Shown piece after piece: positions 49,846 through 57,321 of a stretch of 64,000 bases of DNA. The first letter of the stretch is position 1, and each line of letters begins with the position of its first letter. Position numbers and translations under genes: made by a program. The notes beneath the pieces were generated by a model. It saw only the letters and a program-made list of their open reading frames with translations. It was not told the origin of the DNA and made no database searches. Source of the stretch: Kingella oralis (GTDB lineage: Bacteria > Pseudomonadota > Gammaproteobacteria > Burkholderiales > Neisseriaceae); the NCBI RefSeq assembly GCF_014054985.1, contig NZ_CP059569.1, forward strand, positions 1,240,001 to 1,304,000. Direction: 5' to 3'.

Positions 49846-50534
49846 GCCACTACCTCCAACTTCTGCGCCAGTTTCTGCAAGCCCAGCGGCGTAACCATCA
49901 CTTGCTTAAATGCGTGCCCGTTTTTCTCATCGGTCCGATACTCAAACCAGCCACGCCCCAAATATTCCTGATACACGCACAACTGCTTGCCCGCATCACG
50001 AAACAGCATCTTTTTAACCAGCAGCCAATCAATAAAAGGCGTTTGCTGCCACTTCAACAGCTTCGCGCTTTCGCGTAAGCATTGCGAGCCTTTGGCTGCT
50101 CCCAAACGGGTTAAAGCCCCGCCCGCAATCTGCAACTTACGCTCCGCATCGCGCCGCGCCGTTTCCGCTTCAATAAACGCCTTGGCTGCCTGCAAGGGAT
50201 CGTTAAAATCAACTTTCAGGCTGCCTGAAAGGCGTTTCTCGCAGTCAATGAAGTATTGCCGCGCCTGTTTGCCTTTAGCGTTGCGCTCCACCATGCTTAA
50301 TTCTTTTGCCATGTCTAGCGACAAAAAGTAGTCAATGCGCGGTCTGCCTTGGGTTTTTGATAAATTTGTCAAAAAGTCCACGCCGTCTAAAAAGCCGTAA
50401 TCTTCAATGCGATTTTTTATCCAGTTTGAAAATTCCTGTTTGCTTTCCAAAAACGCATGAAGCTCACGCGCGTTTACCGTTTGTTGCGCTTGCCCTGCTA
50501 CGGGGCGATTGACGAGTACAAATAATTCGGTCAT
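49842..50534 (-). CDS. Phage antirepressor, AntA/KilAC type
   Basis: 230 residues. N-terminal AntA/AntB domain (VNARELHAFLESKQEFSNWIKNRI, GVDFLTNLSKTQGRPRIDYFLSLDMAKELSM), C-terminal KilAC domain (LIDWLL-type: QQTPFIDWLLVKKMLFRD, GKQLCVYQEYLGRGWFEYR, VTPLGLQKLAQKL). Start MTELFVLVN after GGAGAT. Such proteins bind repressors and promote lytic growth; this is one of two in the prophage. Confidence 0.88.
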   Translation of the reverse strand: MTELFVLVNRPVAGQAQQTVNARELHAFLESKQEFSNWIKNRIEDYGFLDGVDFLTNLSKTQGRPRIDYFLSLDMAKELSMVERNAKGKQARQYFIDCEKRLSGSLKVDFNDPLQAAKAFIEAETARRDAERKLQIAGGALTRLGAAKGSQCLRESAKLLKWQQTPFIDWLLVKKMLFRDAGKQLCVYQEYLGRGWFEYRTDEKNGHAFKQVMVTPLGLQKLAQKLEVVA

Positions 50535-50605
50535 AATCAAATCTCCGTTTATCAAATATGTAAGTAATTCAGTCATTGCCCACGTTTGCCGCGTGGGCTT
50601 TTTCT

Positions 50606-50809
50606 TTACCGCTTTATCCAAGCGATAAAACGTTGAAACCAAGCTGCTTTGACGGGTATATAAATGTTTGCCATAATTTCCCCGTCATATTCTGCGTGCG
50701 CGACTGCCTTGATTTTTTCCTTAGCTTCATCAGGCGATGCCGCAAAAATATTGACTGCCCATTTTTTGCCGCCGAAGTGGTAAGAGAATTGGTATTCTTT
50801 TAATTTCAT
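50606..50809 (-). CDS. Hypothetical protein, 67 residues
   Basis: MKLKEYQFSYHFGGKKWAVNIFAASPDEAKEKIKAV: a short alpha/beta protein; no family named. Divergent from the YegP-like gene with only 14 bases between the starts. A GCCCACG/CGTGGGC hairpin follows it. Confidence 0.65.
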   Translation of the reverse strand: MKLKEYQFSYHFGGKKWAVNIFAASPDEAKEKIKAVAHAEYDGEIMANIYIPVKAAWFQRFIAWIKR

Positions 50810-50823
50810 TGGAGGGTTTCCCT

Positions 50824-50994
50824 ATGTATTTCACAATCTACAAAGATACCGCTGGTCAATGGCGTTGGAATTTAAAAGCCGCCAACCATGAAATCATCGC
50901 GTATGGCGAAAGCTACACAACCAAGCAAAACTGCCTTCATGCGATTGAGTTAATCAAAAGCACAAACGCCAATACGCAAGTTGTTGAAGTGTGA
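50824..50994 (+). CDS. YegP-like DUF1508 protein
   Basis: 56 residues. YFTIYKDTAGQWRWNLKAANHEIIAYGESYTTKQNCLHAIELIK is one DUF1508 unit (the YegP fold usually has two). GGAGGG before the ATG; terminator right after. A host-like domain of unknown role, kept as a single-gene unit on the strand opposite the lytic operon, so perhaps a lysogeny-expressed cargo gene. Confidence 0.75.
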   Translation: MYFTIYKDTAGQWRWNLKAANHEIIAYGESYTTKQNCLHAIELIKSTNANTQVVEV

Positions 50995-51000
50995 TGTGCA

Positions 51001-51028
51001 AGCCCTATGCTTTTGCGTAGGGCTTTTT
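51001..51028 (+). terminator. Terminator of the YegP-like gene
   Basis: AGCCCTA and TAGGGCT pair across ten bases, followed by TTTTTTCTTTTT. Confidence 0.8.
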
Positions 51029-51151
51029 TCTTTTTAGTCATATCAGTCTCCTAAAAATGCCCGTCTGTCCGAGCCGCCAAGCGTCTATTCCGCTTTGCCA
51101 AATCCGTGCTACGATTGAGTTTCCACACAACAACCTGCCACGGATAAAACC

Positions 51152-51625
51152 ATGCTGCCTGAATTTCTATCAGCCACATCAGCTATCAAATCCAGTCTTG
51201 AAATCATTAAAGCCATCCAAGAAATCAAAGATACAAGCCAAATTCAGCAGAAAACCATTGAACTCAATTCAATCATCCTTGATTTGCAAAACAGCCTGTT
51301 TTCTTTGCGCGATGCCCATGCGGACATCACAAATCGTCATGCCGAGTTGGAAAAAGAAATGCGAAACATCCGCGAGCAAAAAACTCAATTTAAGCGTTAT
51401 GTTTTGCACCAATTGCCAATGGGTGGCTTTGTGTATCGCTACCAACCAACGAGAAACGACCACACTCCCGCGCACGACATTTGCACAAACTGCATGAGCA
51501 ATGGCAAAAAATCCATCTTGCAAAAAGAGACGCGCTGCTTTGCGGCGTTTGGCGATGAAACCATTTCGTCCGAATATCTGGTTTGTCCTATGTGTAAACA
51601 TGAAATTCTCTCCTCAAAAACTTAA
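51152..51625 (+). CDS. Coiled-coil protein with zinc ribbon, 157 residues
   Basis: Unrecognised. N-terminal long helix (SSLEIIKAIQEIKDTSQIQQKTIELNS...HAELEKEMRNIREQK), C-terminal ICTNCMSNGKK and LVCPMCKHEI, forming a zinc ribbon. On the strand opposite to cII, overlapping its 3' end by four bases, so likely expressed in the lysogen. Phage and host homologues of similar build exist but with no known function. Confidence 0.7.
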   Translation: MLPEFLSATSAIKSSLEIIKAIQEIKDTSQIQQKTIELNSIILDLQNSLFSLRDAHADITNRHAELEKEMRNIREQKTQFKRYVLHQLPMGGFVYRYQPTRNDHTPAHDICTNCMSNGKKSILQKETRCFAAFGDETISSEYLVCPMCKHEILSSKT

Positions 51626-51909
51626 TCCTCATCCGCTATCGCCTGATAATGCTCAACCATCTTTTCCGCCATAAACTTGCGTTCCGCGCGGGTAACAATC
51701 GCCGCATCGGCAGGCACTAACTTCAAATCCAGCGCAGCCAAAGCCGCGCAATACTTTTCCAAATCGCCATCTTTCAGGCGGCTTAATCTTGTTTCCGAAA
51801 TGCCCGATAAATCTGCAACACGCTTTTGCGATACCACCGCAAGCGCGTGCAATATTGCGCGTTCATTCTTGCGGGCGTTTTCTTGTTGGGCGGGGGATAA
51901 TTCAGTCAT
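51622..51909 (-). CDS. cII: CII-like transcriptional activator
   Basis: 95 residues. NERAILHALAVVSQKRVADLSGISETRLSRLKDGDLEKYCAALAALDLKLV follows the CII pattern (HTH in the middle, tetramer helix at the end). Overlaps cro by four bases and precedes replication genes, the lambda order. Expected to favour lysogeny by turning on integrase and repressor. Confidence 0.82.
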   Translation of the reverse strand: MTELSPAQQENARKNERAILHALAVVSQKRVADLSGISETRLSRLKDGDLEKYCAALAALDLKLVPADAAIVTRAERKFMAEKMVEHYQAIADED

Positions 51910-52088
51910 CGGATGGCTTTCGGGGTAGGAAAACGGCGTATCTCTTTGGCTACCAGCTTTCCATCTTCTTCACTGATAACAATGTTTCTGTTGCAACGAA
52001 TAGCCTTTGTGATAGCAGGCGCAGTAACGCCAAGCTCTTGCGCCGTTTTCTTTACGCCATTTTGTTTAACGTAATCAGATAGGTGCAT
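51906..52088 (-). CDS. cro: Cro-like repressor
   Basis: 60 residues. MHLSDYVKQNGVKKTAQELGVTAPAITKAI is the short HTH of Cro/YdaS-type proteins. First gene of the leftward lytic operon, divergent from cI. Two possible ATGs two codons apart; the second has the better-spaced ribosome site. Confidence 0.82.
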   Translation of the reverse strand: MHLSDYVKQNGVKKTAQELGVTAPAITKAIRCNRNIVISEEDGKLVAKEIRRFPTPKAIR

Positions 52089-52117
52089 TTCCATTCCTAA
52101 AAACAAAAGATAACCAA

Positions 52118-52156
52118 ATTATAACCATTCATGTTTTTATTGTAAATACCAATGGT
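52118..52156 (-). promoter_or_regulatory. Leftward early promoter (PR-like) with repressor operators
   Basis: On the minus strand TTTACA and TATAAT are 17 bases apart. A perfect ACCAATGGT operator (52148-52156) abuts the -35 and a half-matching ACCATTCAT lies next to the -10. A third related site ACCAACGGT (52172-52180) lies just ahead of the cI-side TATAAT (52182). Confidence 0.85.
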
Positions 52157-52211
52157 TAAACACGAAAGCAAACCAACGGTTTATAATTCTGTTTTTGAAA
52201 GGGTTTTTGTT

Positions 52212-53207
52212 ATGAAAAAAACGAAATTGACGGATGGTCGTGAAAAAGAAAATGAAGCGTTAAAAGGAATTTTTAACAAAAAAAAGAAAGAATTAGGCTT
52301 AACGCAAGCCATTCTTGCGGAGAAACTAGACGTATCGCAGGGCGCGGTAAATATGTATCTGAATGGCATTAACCCATTAAACACACCTATTGCCAGTAGA
52401 TTTGCGGAACTACTTAATGTTCCTGTTTCAGATTTCAGCCCCCGCCTTGCTGCGGAGATTGGGCGCATGGCGCAAACCATAGCATCAACCACTATGCAAG
52501 TTTCTCACTCTACGCTGAAAGACCGTTTAATTTATGCGAGAGAACAAAAGGGAATAAGCCAAGAACAGCTTGGGAAAGCAATCAACAAATCGCAATCCGC
52601 CATTGCTGCGCTCGAAACTGGACGAAATCAAGGCTCAACTAATATTGCGAAAATTGCGGAAGTTTTGGGCGTATCAGCCATTTGGCTAGAAACAGGTCAA
52701 GGCGAGATGTATCCGCAGTCCACCACCCCGCGCATCAACGAAATAACCGACATCCACCGCCCGATACTATGGAGCAGCAACACCCCACTGCCCGAAGATG
52801 ATTATGTATTCGTGCCGTTTTTAAAAGAAACCGAACTTAGGGGCGGCGCGGGCTCGTTTGAAATCCCCGACTACAACGGTTTCAGGCTGCCTTTTGGCAA
52901 ATCCACCCTACACCGCAAAGGCATCATGCCCGACAACGTAATCTGCTGCACGCTCACAGGCGACAGCATGGAGCCGCGCATCCCCGAATACGCCACTATT
53001 GCCGTGGATAAAGGCATAGAACGCATTAGAGACGGCAAAATCTACGCCTTTCAACACGACGATTTATTCCGCGTAAAATATCTTTATCGCTTACCAGGCA
53101 ACAAAGTGCGCATCCGCAGCGACAACGAGAACTACGAGGACGAGATAGTGAGCGGCGAAGAAATCCGCGTCATTGGGCGCGTGTTTTGGTGGAGCGTGCT
53201 GGATTAA
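52212..53207 (+). CDS. cI: CI-type repressor with two HTH domains and S24 autoprotease
   Basis: 331 residues. First XRE domain about 18-72 (KKELGLTQAILAEKLDVSQG), second, different XRE domain about 100-162 (REQKGISQEQLGKAINKSQS), then a LexA/CI C-terminal domain with cleavage pair A213-G214 (GGAGSF), serine S252 (GDSMEP) and lysine K289 (FRVKYL). It should hold the prophage silent and be cut when RecA is activated by DNA damage. Usual CI repressors of this type have one HTH and 210-240 residues. Start ATG after GAAAGGG. Confidence 0.9.
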   Translation: MKKTKLTDGREKENEALKGIFNKKKKELGLTQAILAEKLDVSQGAVNMYLNGINPLNTPIASRFAELLNVPVSDFSPRLAAEIGRMAQTIASTTMQVSHSTLKDRLIYAREQKGISQEQLGKAINKSQSAIAALETGRNQGSTNIAKIAEVLGVSAIWLETGQGEMYPQSTTPRINEITDIHRPILWSSNTPLPEDDYVFVPFLKETELRGGAGSFEIPDYNGFRLPFGKSTLHRKGIMPDNVICCTLTGDSMEPRIPEYATIAVDKGIERIRDGKIYAFQHDDLFRVKYLYRLPGNKVRIRSDNENYEDEIVSGEEIRVIGRVFWWSVLD

Positions 53208-53227
53208 CATTTGGAGAATAAAAAATC

Positions 53228-53737
53228 ATGACACCGAGCGAAGCGCAGGCCATTATTGCCATACCAAAAGAAACTGCCAGCCCCATGCAATGGCAGCAAA
53301 AACCAGCCAAATTTATTCCATCATTTGTGCAATATGCCAGCGTATTAAAAATTCACAACGAAGTGCGCGAAGATTTGTATTTCCGCGCCCTATATCGCGC
53401 ATCTCATTACGAAGAAAAATACGGCGCAATCCTATGGCAAGACGAAAGCATCGCCGTAGGGCTGTTTGCAGGAAACAATCGCATAGCAGCCATAGATTAC
53501 GACAACAACAAACCACACCGAAATCAAAAAGGCGAGAATCTGCCCTATTTCGGCAAAACGCTGATAGGCTTGCATCGCCATATTTGGACAGCAGACGGCT
53601 ATGGTTATGCCGAGCCGTTAGAATTGACGGAGCGCAGTTTAGAAACCATAATTACCCTATTCGCGCAGGAAAACCACCTTACCATACAAGGCGGCTATAT
53701 TCATCCATTTGCTCAACAACTGGACTTATTCACATGA
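53228..53737 (+). CDS. Protein of unknown function in rex position (first of pair)
   Basis: 169 residues. MTPSEAQAIIAIPKETASPM, RALYRASHYEEKYGAILWQDE, HRNQKGENLPYFGKTLIGLHRHIW: resembles small DUF6978-like proteins, but I am not sure. No signal or membrane part. Follows cI by 20 bases with GGAGA, and its stop overlaps the next start (ATGA). Likely expressed from the cI transcript in the lysogen, like lambda rexA. Confidence 0.72.
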   Translation: MTPSEAQAIIAIPKETASPMQWQQKPAKFIPSFVQYASVLKIHNEVREDLYFRALYRASHYEEKYGAILWQDESIAVGLFAGNNRIAAIDYDNNKPHRNQKGENLPYFGKTLIGLHRHIWTADGYGYAEPLELTERSLETIITLFAQENHLTIQGGYIHPFAQQLDLFT

Positions 53738-54498
53738 TGATTTCCGACCATTTACAAACACTCACCACATGGCAAGTTATCCAAGCAGGGGAAAACGCCG
53801 TGCGGATTGCTTCGCCTTTTACCTACGGCGATGATGGCGCGTGCATCACATTTTCTATATTCCAACCCAGCCCCAACAGTTTCTTTTTGTCCGATGATGG
53901 TGCAAGCATCATGCAAGCAGCCATATTTGGCACAGAAATGGACAAAAAAAAGCTACTATCGCTCAACCAAACAGCAGGCGTACACTACGCACAATTTGCC
54001 GAAAATGGCGAAATCCAAGCATCAGGAAGCTGGCAAGTATTGCAATTTGCCCTATTTGATGCAGCAAAACTTGCCCTAGCCCTATCATTTCGCCTGCCTA
54101 AATGGCTGCCTAAATTCAACCAAATGCGCTTTCGCAGCCTAGTGGAAAGCACCCTACGCCGCGACATTCCCGCCCAAAACATTGTTAAAGACTACAAAAC
54201 AACAGGCATCAGTGGGCATCAACTTGTTTTCCCTTTTGCACTAACCACCCCCGAGCGCAACGTATTGATTGAACCCATCGCTCTAAAAGACGGCAAAATA
54301 GATTGGGCAAGCGTTTATCAAGCACACGGCAAATTCAGCGACCTGAAACGCCTAGACACCCACAATAAACGCCTAGCCATTCTTGAAGGAGACGAAACCA
54401 GTGAATACGGCGCAGCCGCCACCGTATTAGGTGATTCATGCCACGTCCGCACGCTCAACACCACAGAAAGCTGGCAACTGCAACGCATCATTCATTAA
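53734..54498 (+). CDS. DUF1828-like protein in rex position (second of pair)
   Basis: 254 residues. ITFSIFQPSPNSFFLSDDGASIMQA matches the opening of DUF1828 (LSDDG motif); the C-terminal half (ERNVLIEPIALKDGKIDWASVYQAHGKFSDL) matches the DUF1829 style seen next to it in other proteins. Function unknown. It is translationally coupled to the preceding gene and followed by two terminators that close the lysogenic operon. Confidence 0.78.
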   Translation: MMISDHLQTLTTWQVIQAGENAVRIASPFTYGDDGACITFSIFQPSPNSFFLSDDGASIMQAAIFGTEMDKKKLLSLNQTAGVHYAQFAENGEIQASGSWQVLQFALFDAAKLALALSFRLPKWLPKFNQMRFRSLVESTLRRDIPAQNIVKDYKTTGISGHQLVFPFALTTPERNVLIEPIALKDGKIDWASVYQAHGKFSDLKRLDTHNKRLAILEGDETSEYGAAATVLGDSCHVRTLNTTESWQLQRIIH

Positions 54499-54520
54499 CC
54501 GCCCCATTCGGGCGGTTTTT
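54498..54520 (+). terminator. First terminator of the cI operon
   Basis: ACCGCCC-CATTC-GGGCGGT followed by TTTTTT. Confidence 0.85.
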
Positions 54521-54583
54521 TTGCATCAACCATCAGTCAATAAATCATTAACCATCAACAAAACCAAATCAACCAAGAAAACC

Positions 54584-54613
54584 AAAACCGCAAGCAAAGT
54601 TTGCGGTTTTTTT
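54584..54613 (+). terminator. Second terminator of the cI operon
   Basis: AAAACCGCAA and TTGCGGTTTT pair across seven bases and are followed by more Ts. Confidence 0.75.
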
Positions 54614-54678
54614 GCGCCTTGTGAAAACTTTGTTTTATTTAAAAACAAGGAGATAGTGGATTTATTGCAAATAAATTA

Positions 54679-54717
54679 ACCAATGGTATTTACAATATTA
54701 TTAACCATTGGTATTAT
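54679..54717 (+). promoter_or_regulatory. Rightward early promoter (PL-like) with repressor operators
   Basis: TTTACA and TATTAT are 17 bases apart. Perfect ACCAATGGT (54679-54687) abuts the -35, and perfect ACCATTGGT (54704-54712) lies in the spacer up to the -10. Same geometry as the leftward early promoter at 52118-52156. Confidence 0.87.
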
Positions 54718-54749
54718 TCACTCATCGCAACAAACAACGGAGCAACAAA

Positions 54750-54893
54750 ATGACCCTAGCCGAAGCCCTAGCCAAGCTAGACCAAATGTACAAAGACCAG
54801 CCCAAGCAGCCCAAACAAGATTACCACCCCCAACCCAAACAAACCCGCAACCAAGCCCGCGCCCAATACAACTTTATGCGCGGGATGCCATAA
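54750..54893 (+). CDS. Small basic early protein, 47 residues
   Basis: MTLAEALAKLDQMYKDQPKQ then a proline-, glutamine-, lysine-rich tail. CGGAG upstream. First gene of the rightward early operon, about 30 bases from the expected transcript start, where lambdoid phages often keep N-like antiterminators; the basic tail would fit RNA binding, but no arginine-rich motif is evident. Confidence 0.6.
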   Translation: MTLAEALAKLDQMYKDQPKQPKQDYHPQPKQTRNQARAQYNFMRGMP

Positions 54894-54905
54894 AGGAACG
54901 CCACC

Positions 54906-55211
54906 ATGTATTCAAGTCCAGCCAACACAGGCTACGCCGACAACTACTGGAGCTGCCAAGACCCAAGCTACTACGACGAGCCAACCAACCGCCATGGCGA
55001 ACTATACGGCGAATGGCAAGCAAGGATAGAACGCAACTACCGCGCCGCCGCCATCGCCCAAATACGCTACGAGCTAGAACGCTACGGCGATTGCCAGCAA
55101 GAACTAGCCGAGCTAGCAGCCGCCGAAGCAGGCAACGGTGATGCCGACACCGAGCAATACATTTGGGAAATGATTTTAGAAATCGCCAAAGCCAACCACG
55201 ACACCTTTTAA
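54906..55211 (+). CDS. Hypothetical early protein, 101 residues
   Basis: Unrecognised acidic protein: tyrosine-rich start (GYADNYWSCQDPSYYDEP) and helical rest (AAAIAQIRYELERYGDCQQELAEL). Ribosome site AAAGGA. Confidence 0.65.
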   Translation: MYSSPANTGYADNYWSCQDPSYYDEPTNRHGELYGEWQARIERNYRAAAIAQIRYELERYGDCQQELAELAAAEAGNGDADTEQYIWEMILEIAKANHDTF

Positions 55212-55221
55212 GGAAAGCACC

Positions 55222-55500
55222 ATGAACACAGAAATTCAAGCATTAAGCCAAGCACTAGCCTACACGTACAGAAAAATCCACAAGCTAGCAAACCTATGCC
55301 AGCAATACGGCCCCGGCAGCTACTTGCAAAAATGCCAAGACAACAAAGGGCTATTTGCTATCACGCTACACATTCGCCAAACAAGCGGACACTACGAACA
55401 CGCAGATTTTGGCATAGAACCCGCCGATTTAACCGCCGCCAAAGCATGGATTAAATGGCATCTCAAACACAAAAATGTATCCCCAAACCACCCCATTTGA
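55222..55500 (+). CDS. Hypothetical early protein, 92 residues
   Basis: Unrecognised. ALAYTYRKIHKLANLCQQYGPG, FAITLHIRQTSGHYEHADF, LTAAKAWIKWHLKHKN: an alpha/beta single domain. AAGGAAAG before the ATG; the end overlaps the next gene by 26 bases. Confidence 0.65.
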   Translation: MNTEIQALSQALAYTYRKIHKLANLCQQYGPGSYLQKCQDNKGLFAITLHIRQTSGHYEHADFGIEPADLTAAKAWIKWHLKHKNVSPNHPI

Positions 55501-55837
55501 CGGCAAAACCACCTTGCTGATTAACAGCGGCAGGCGCACCGAGCCGCTGCCTAAAATCAAAGCACCCAAAAGCAACGCCGCATTCGGCAAGGCGGAAAGA
55601 ACACAAGTTACTTGGCTATTCCGCCAAGCATGGCGAGAAGCACAAGCCAGCCACGACACGCAAGCCAGCATCATCTTTACCCAAGCATGGCAACGCAGCC
55701 TAACCAGTAAAGCAAGCAAACTCAACAGGCACAACTGCACGCCAGCAGATTGGAATTTAGCCATTGACTATCTTTTTGGCACGGAGTGCATCAGAAACCC
55801 CGACCCACTTTTTACCACAACGAAAGAAATACCATGA
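55475..55837 (+). CDS. Hypothetical early protein, 120 residues
   Basis: Unrecognised basic protein (KTTLLINSGRRTEPLPKIKAPKSNAAF; VTWLFRQAWREAQASHDTQASIIFTQAWQRSL). Starts within the preceding gene and overlaps the HNH-like gene by four bases, so it is part of a tightly packed operon. Confidence 0.65.
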   Translation: MYPQTTPFDGKTTLLINSGRRTEPLPKIKAPKSNAAFGKAERTQVTWLFRQAWREAQASHDTQASIIFTQAWQRSLTSKASKLNRHNCTPADWNLAIDYLFGTECIRNPDPLFTTTKEIP

Positions 55838-56406
55838 CCGTCATCACCCTCAAAGACACCGACCCCATAGAAGCCCACCTAGGTAGCCTGAAAACATGGA
55901 AGCGCGATGCCAAAAAGTTCAAGCAAACCGCCACCTACGACCTAGCAAGCGACAGCATCAACATCATCAACAAGCTACGCAAAGAAAACGAAGCACTGCG
56001 AAAAGGCGCGCCCGCAGTCGGCAACTTCACCCGCACCCCCGCCGATTTAGCCTTTTCCAACTACATCCGCGCCCGCGCAGGCTACCGCTGCCAACGCTGC
56101 GGCACACAATACCCGCCCAAATCCAACGGCTTGCAATGCAGCCACAACTTCTCACGGCGATACTACAACATCCGTTTCCACCCCGATAACGCCCTCGCCC
56201 TCTGCCACAACTGCCACAACTACTGGTTTAGCAAAGACATAACCAAAGCAGCGCGATTTTTGGAAGAGACCGTCGGCAAAAACAAACTCGCCGAACTAGA
56301 ACGGCTCAAAAAACAACCCGATGCCACCAAAAGGCCCCCGCAAAGCGAGCTAGATGCCATCGCCGAACACTATCAGCAATTGATTAAAACCATTCAGGCA
56401 GCCTGA
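55834..56406 (+). CDS. NinG-like HNH/zinc protein, copy A
   Basis: 190 residues. RAGYRCQRCGTQYPPKSNGLQCSHNFSRRYYNIRF and ALCHNCHNYWFSK: zinc cysteines and histidines of a NinG-like HNH fold. N-terminus MTVITLKDTDPIEAHLGSLKTWKRDAKKFKQTATYDL is nearly the same as that of the protein at 60264, so they are paralogues. Probably a structure-specific nuclease acting with the exonuclease and annealing protein encoded nearby. Confidence 0.8.
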   Translation: MTVITLKDTDPIEAHLGSLKTWKRDAKKFKQTATYDLASDSINIINKLRKENEALRKGAPAVGNFTRTPADLAFSNYIRARAGYRCQRCGTQYPPKSNGLQCSHNFSRRYYNIRFHPDNALALCHNCHNYWFSKDITKAARFLEETVGKNKLAELERLKKQPDATKRPPQSELDAIAEHYQQLIKTIQAA

Positions 56407-56443
56407 AATGAAATACTTTTACCCCCAACAGGAAACCACCCCC

Positions 56444-56731
56444 ATGAAAACCCGCATCACCGCAGCCCTAATTTTCGGCTTTGTCTTGGGCGCATTCAGC
56501 GCCGCCCAAGCCACCAAACCCGAAACACAACCCAAACCGCAGCCCGTCATCAAAACCTACGACTGCGACACGCTGGGCGACATCCCGAGCGACTTGTACT
56601 TTGAGCCATCCGCCGCCCATCCCATCCAACGCCTGCGCGACCAATGCGAGCAGCAACGCAATGCACTTATGCTGCAAAAAACATGGGACAAAGACCCCAC
56701 CGCAGGCGTGGTTTTGGAAGAAACGGAGTAA
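56444..56731 (+). CDS. Small exported protein, 95 residues
   Basis: Signal peptide MKTRITAALIFGFVLGAFSA with AQA cleavage site, then a proline-rich mature part with two cysteines (TYDCDTLGDI, RDQCEQQRN). An exported protein made early is odd for a lytic operon; it may alter the envelope, for example to exclude other phages. Function unknown. Confidence 0.65.
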   Translation: MKTRITAALIFGFVLGAFSAAQATKPETQPKPQPVIKTYDCDTLGDIPSDLYFEPSAAHPIQRLRDQCEQQRNALMLQKTWDKDPTAGVVLEETE

Positions 56732-56735
56732 AAAA

Positions 56736-57080
56736 ATGGATTTTTACATTAAGGTAATACGCTACCTAACACTTGGCGGCGAAAAAGGGAAAAAATTTAT
56801 TTTTGTTGTGAATGATGAAGAAAAATTTGAAGAAAGTTTCTCAAACAAAGAAATAGACGAGCTCAATATTGATAACCCACATCAAATGTTAGCAGGCGAT
56901 TGGGTAAATGCAATCAATTCAAAAAATTGGTTTTTGTCAAAAGAAGATAAGGCATTTTTGGCTTTTTTGGACGAAAACGAAGAAAAAATAAACGATGCTA
57001 TTGCCAGAGCGAATATATCCAAGTTGCAGCGCGAACTTAAATCTTGGGAGAGGTATCTATTGGGGCAAGACCATGAATAG
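56736..57080 (+). CDS. AT-rich hypothetical protein, 114 residues
   Basis: Unrecognised. Acidic, helical (FEESFSNKEIDELNIDNPHQ; EDKAFLAFLDENEEKINDAI). ACGGAG before the ATG. Its DNA is far more AT-rich than the early genes on either side, pointing to separate acquisition. Confidence 0.65.
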   Translation: MDFYIKVIRYLTLGGEKGKKFIFVVNDEEKFEESFSNKEIDELNIDNPHQMLAGDWVNAINSKNWFLSKEDKAFLAFLDENEEKINDAIARANISKLQRELKSWERYLLGQDHE

Positions 57081-57312
57081 CTGGACACGCCTACTTACCC
57101 CAACCGAGCTAGAAAAAACCTTCAAACCAGTGGGCAACAAAGTGCCCCACTACAAAAAAACCGTAGAAATCCGCGCCCCCAACGGCGAAATCCAACGCTT
57201 TGACAGCGCCATGCAAGCAGCGAAAAACACAGGCATCAACCACACCACCATCGCCAAACGCTGCCGCACCCACCACACCGACAAACAAGGCAACCAATAC
57301 CGCTACATCTAG
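57073..57312 (+). CDS. NUMOD1-like HTH protein
   Basis: 79 residues. IQRFDSAMQAAKNTGINHTTIAKRC...GNQYRYI is the NUMOD1 motif, the DNA-binding tail of homing endonucleases, here without a nuclease domain. The first part (SWTRLLTPTELEKTFKPVGN) is unrecognised. Overlaps the previous gene by eight bases. Confidence 0.65.
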   Translation: MNSWTRLLTPTELEKTFKPVGNKVPHYKKTVEIRAPNGEIQRFDSAMQAAKNTGINHTTIAKRCRTHHTDKQGNQYRYI

Positions 57313-57321
57313 GAGCAAACC

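Noticed and set aside
50578..50598. Terminator hairpin GCCCACG/CGTGGGC
   Set aside because: Its T run is on the plus strand, where no gene ends; left out as uncertain.
50939..51041. Minus-strand small frame (MTKKKKALRKSIGLAHH...) with TAGGAG upstream
   Set aside because: It runs antisense through the terminator and the 3' end of the YegP-like gene; the ribosome-site match is probably chance.
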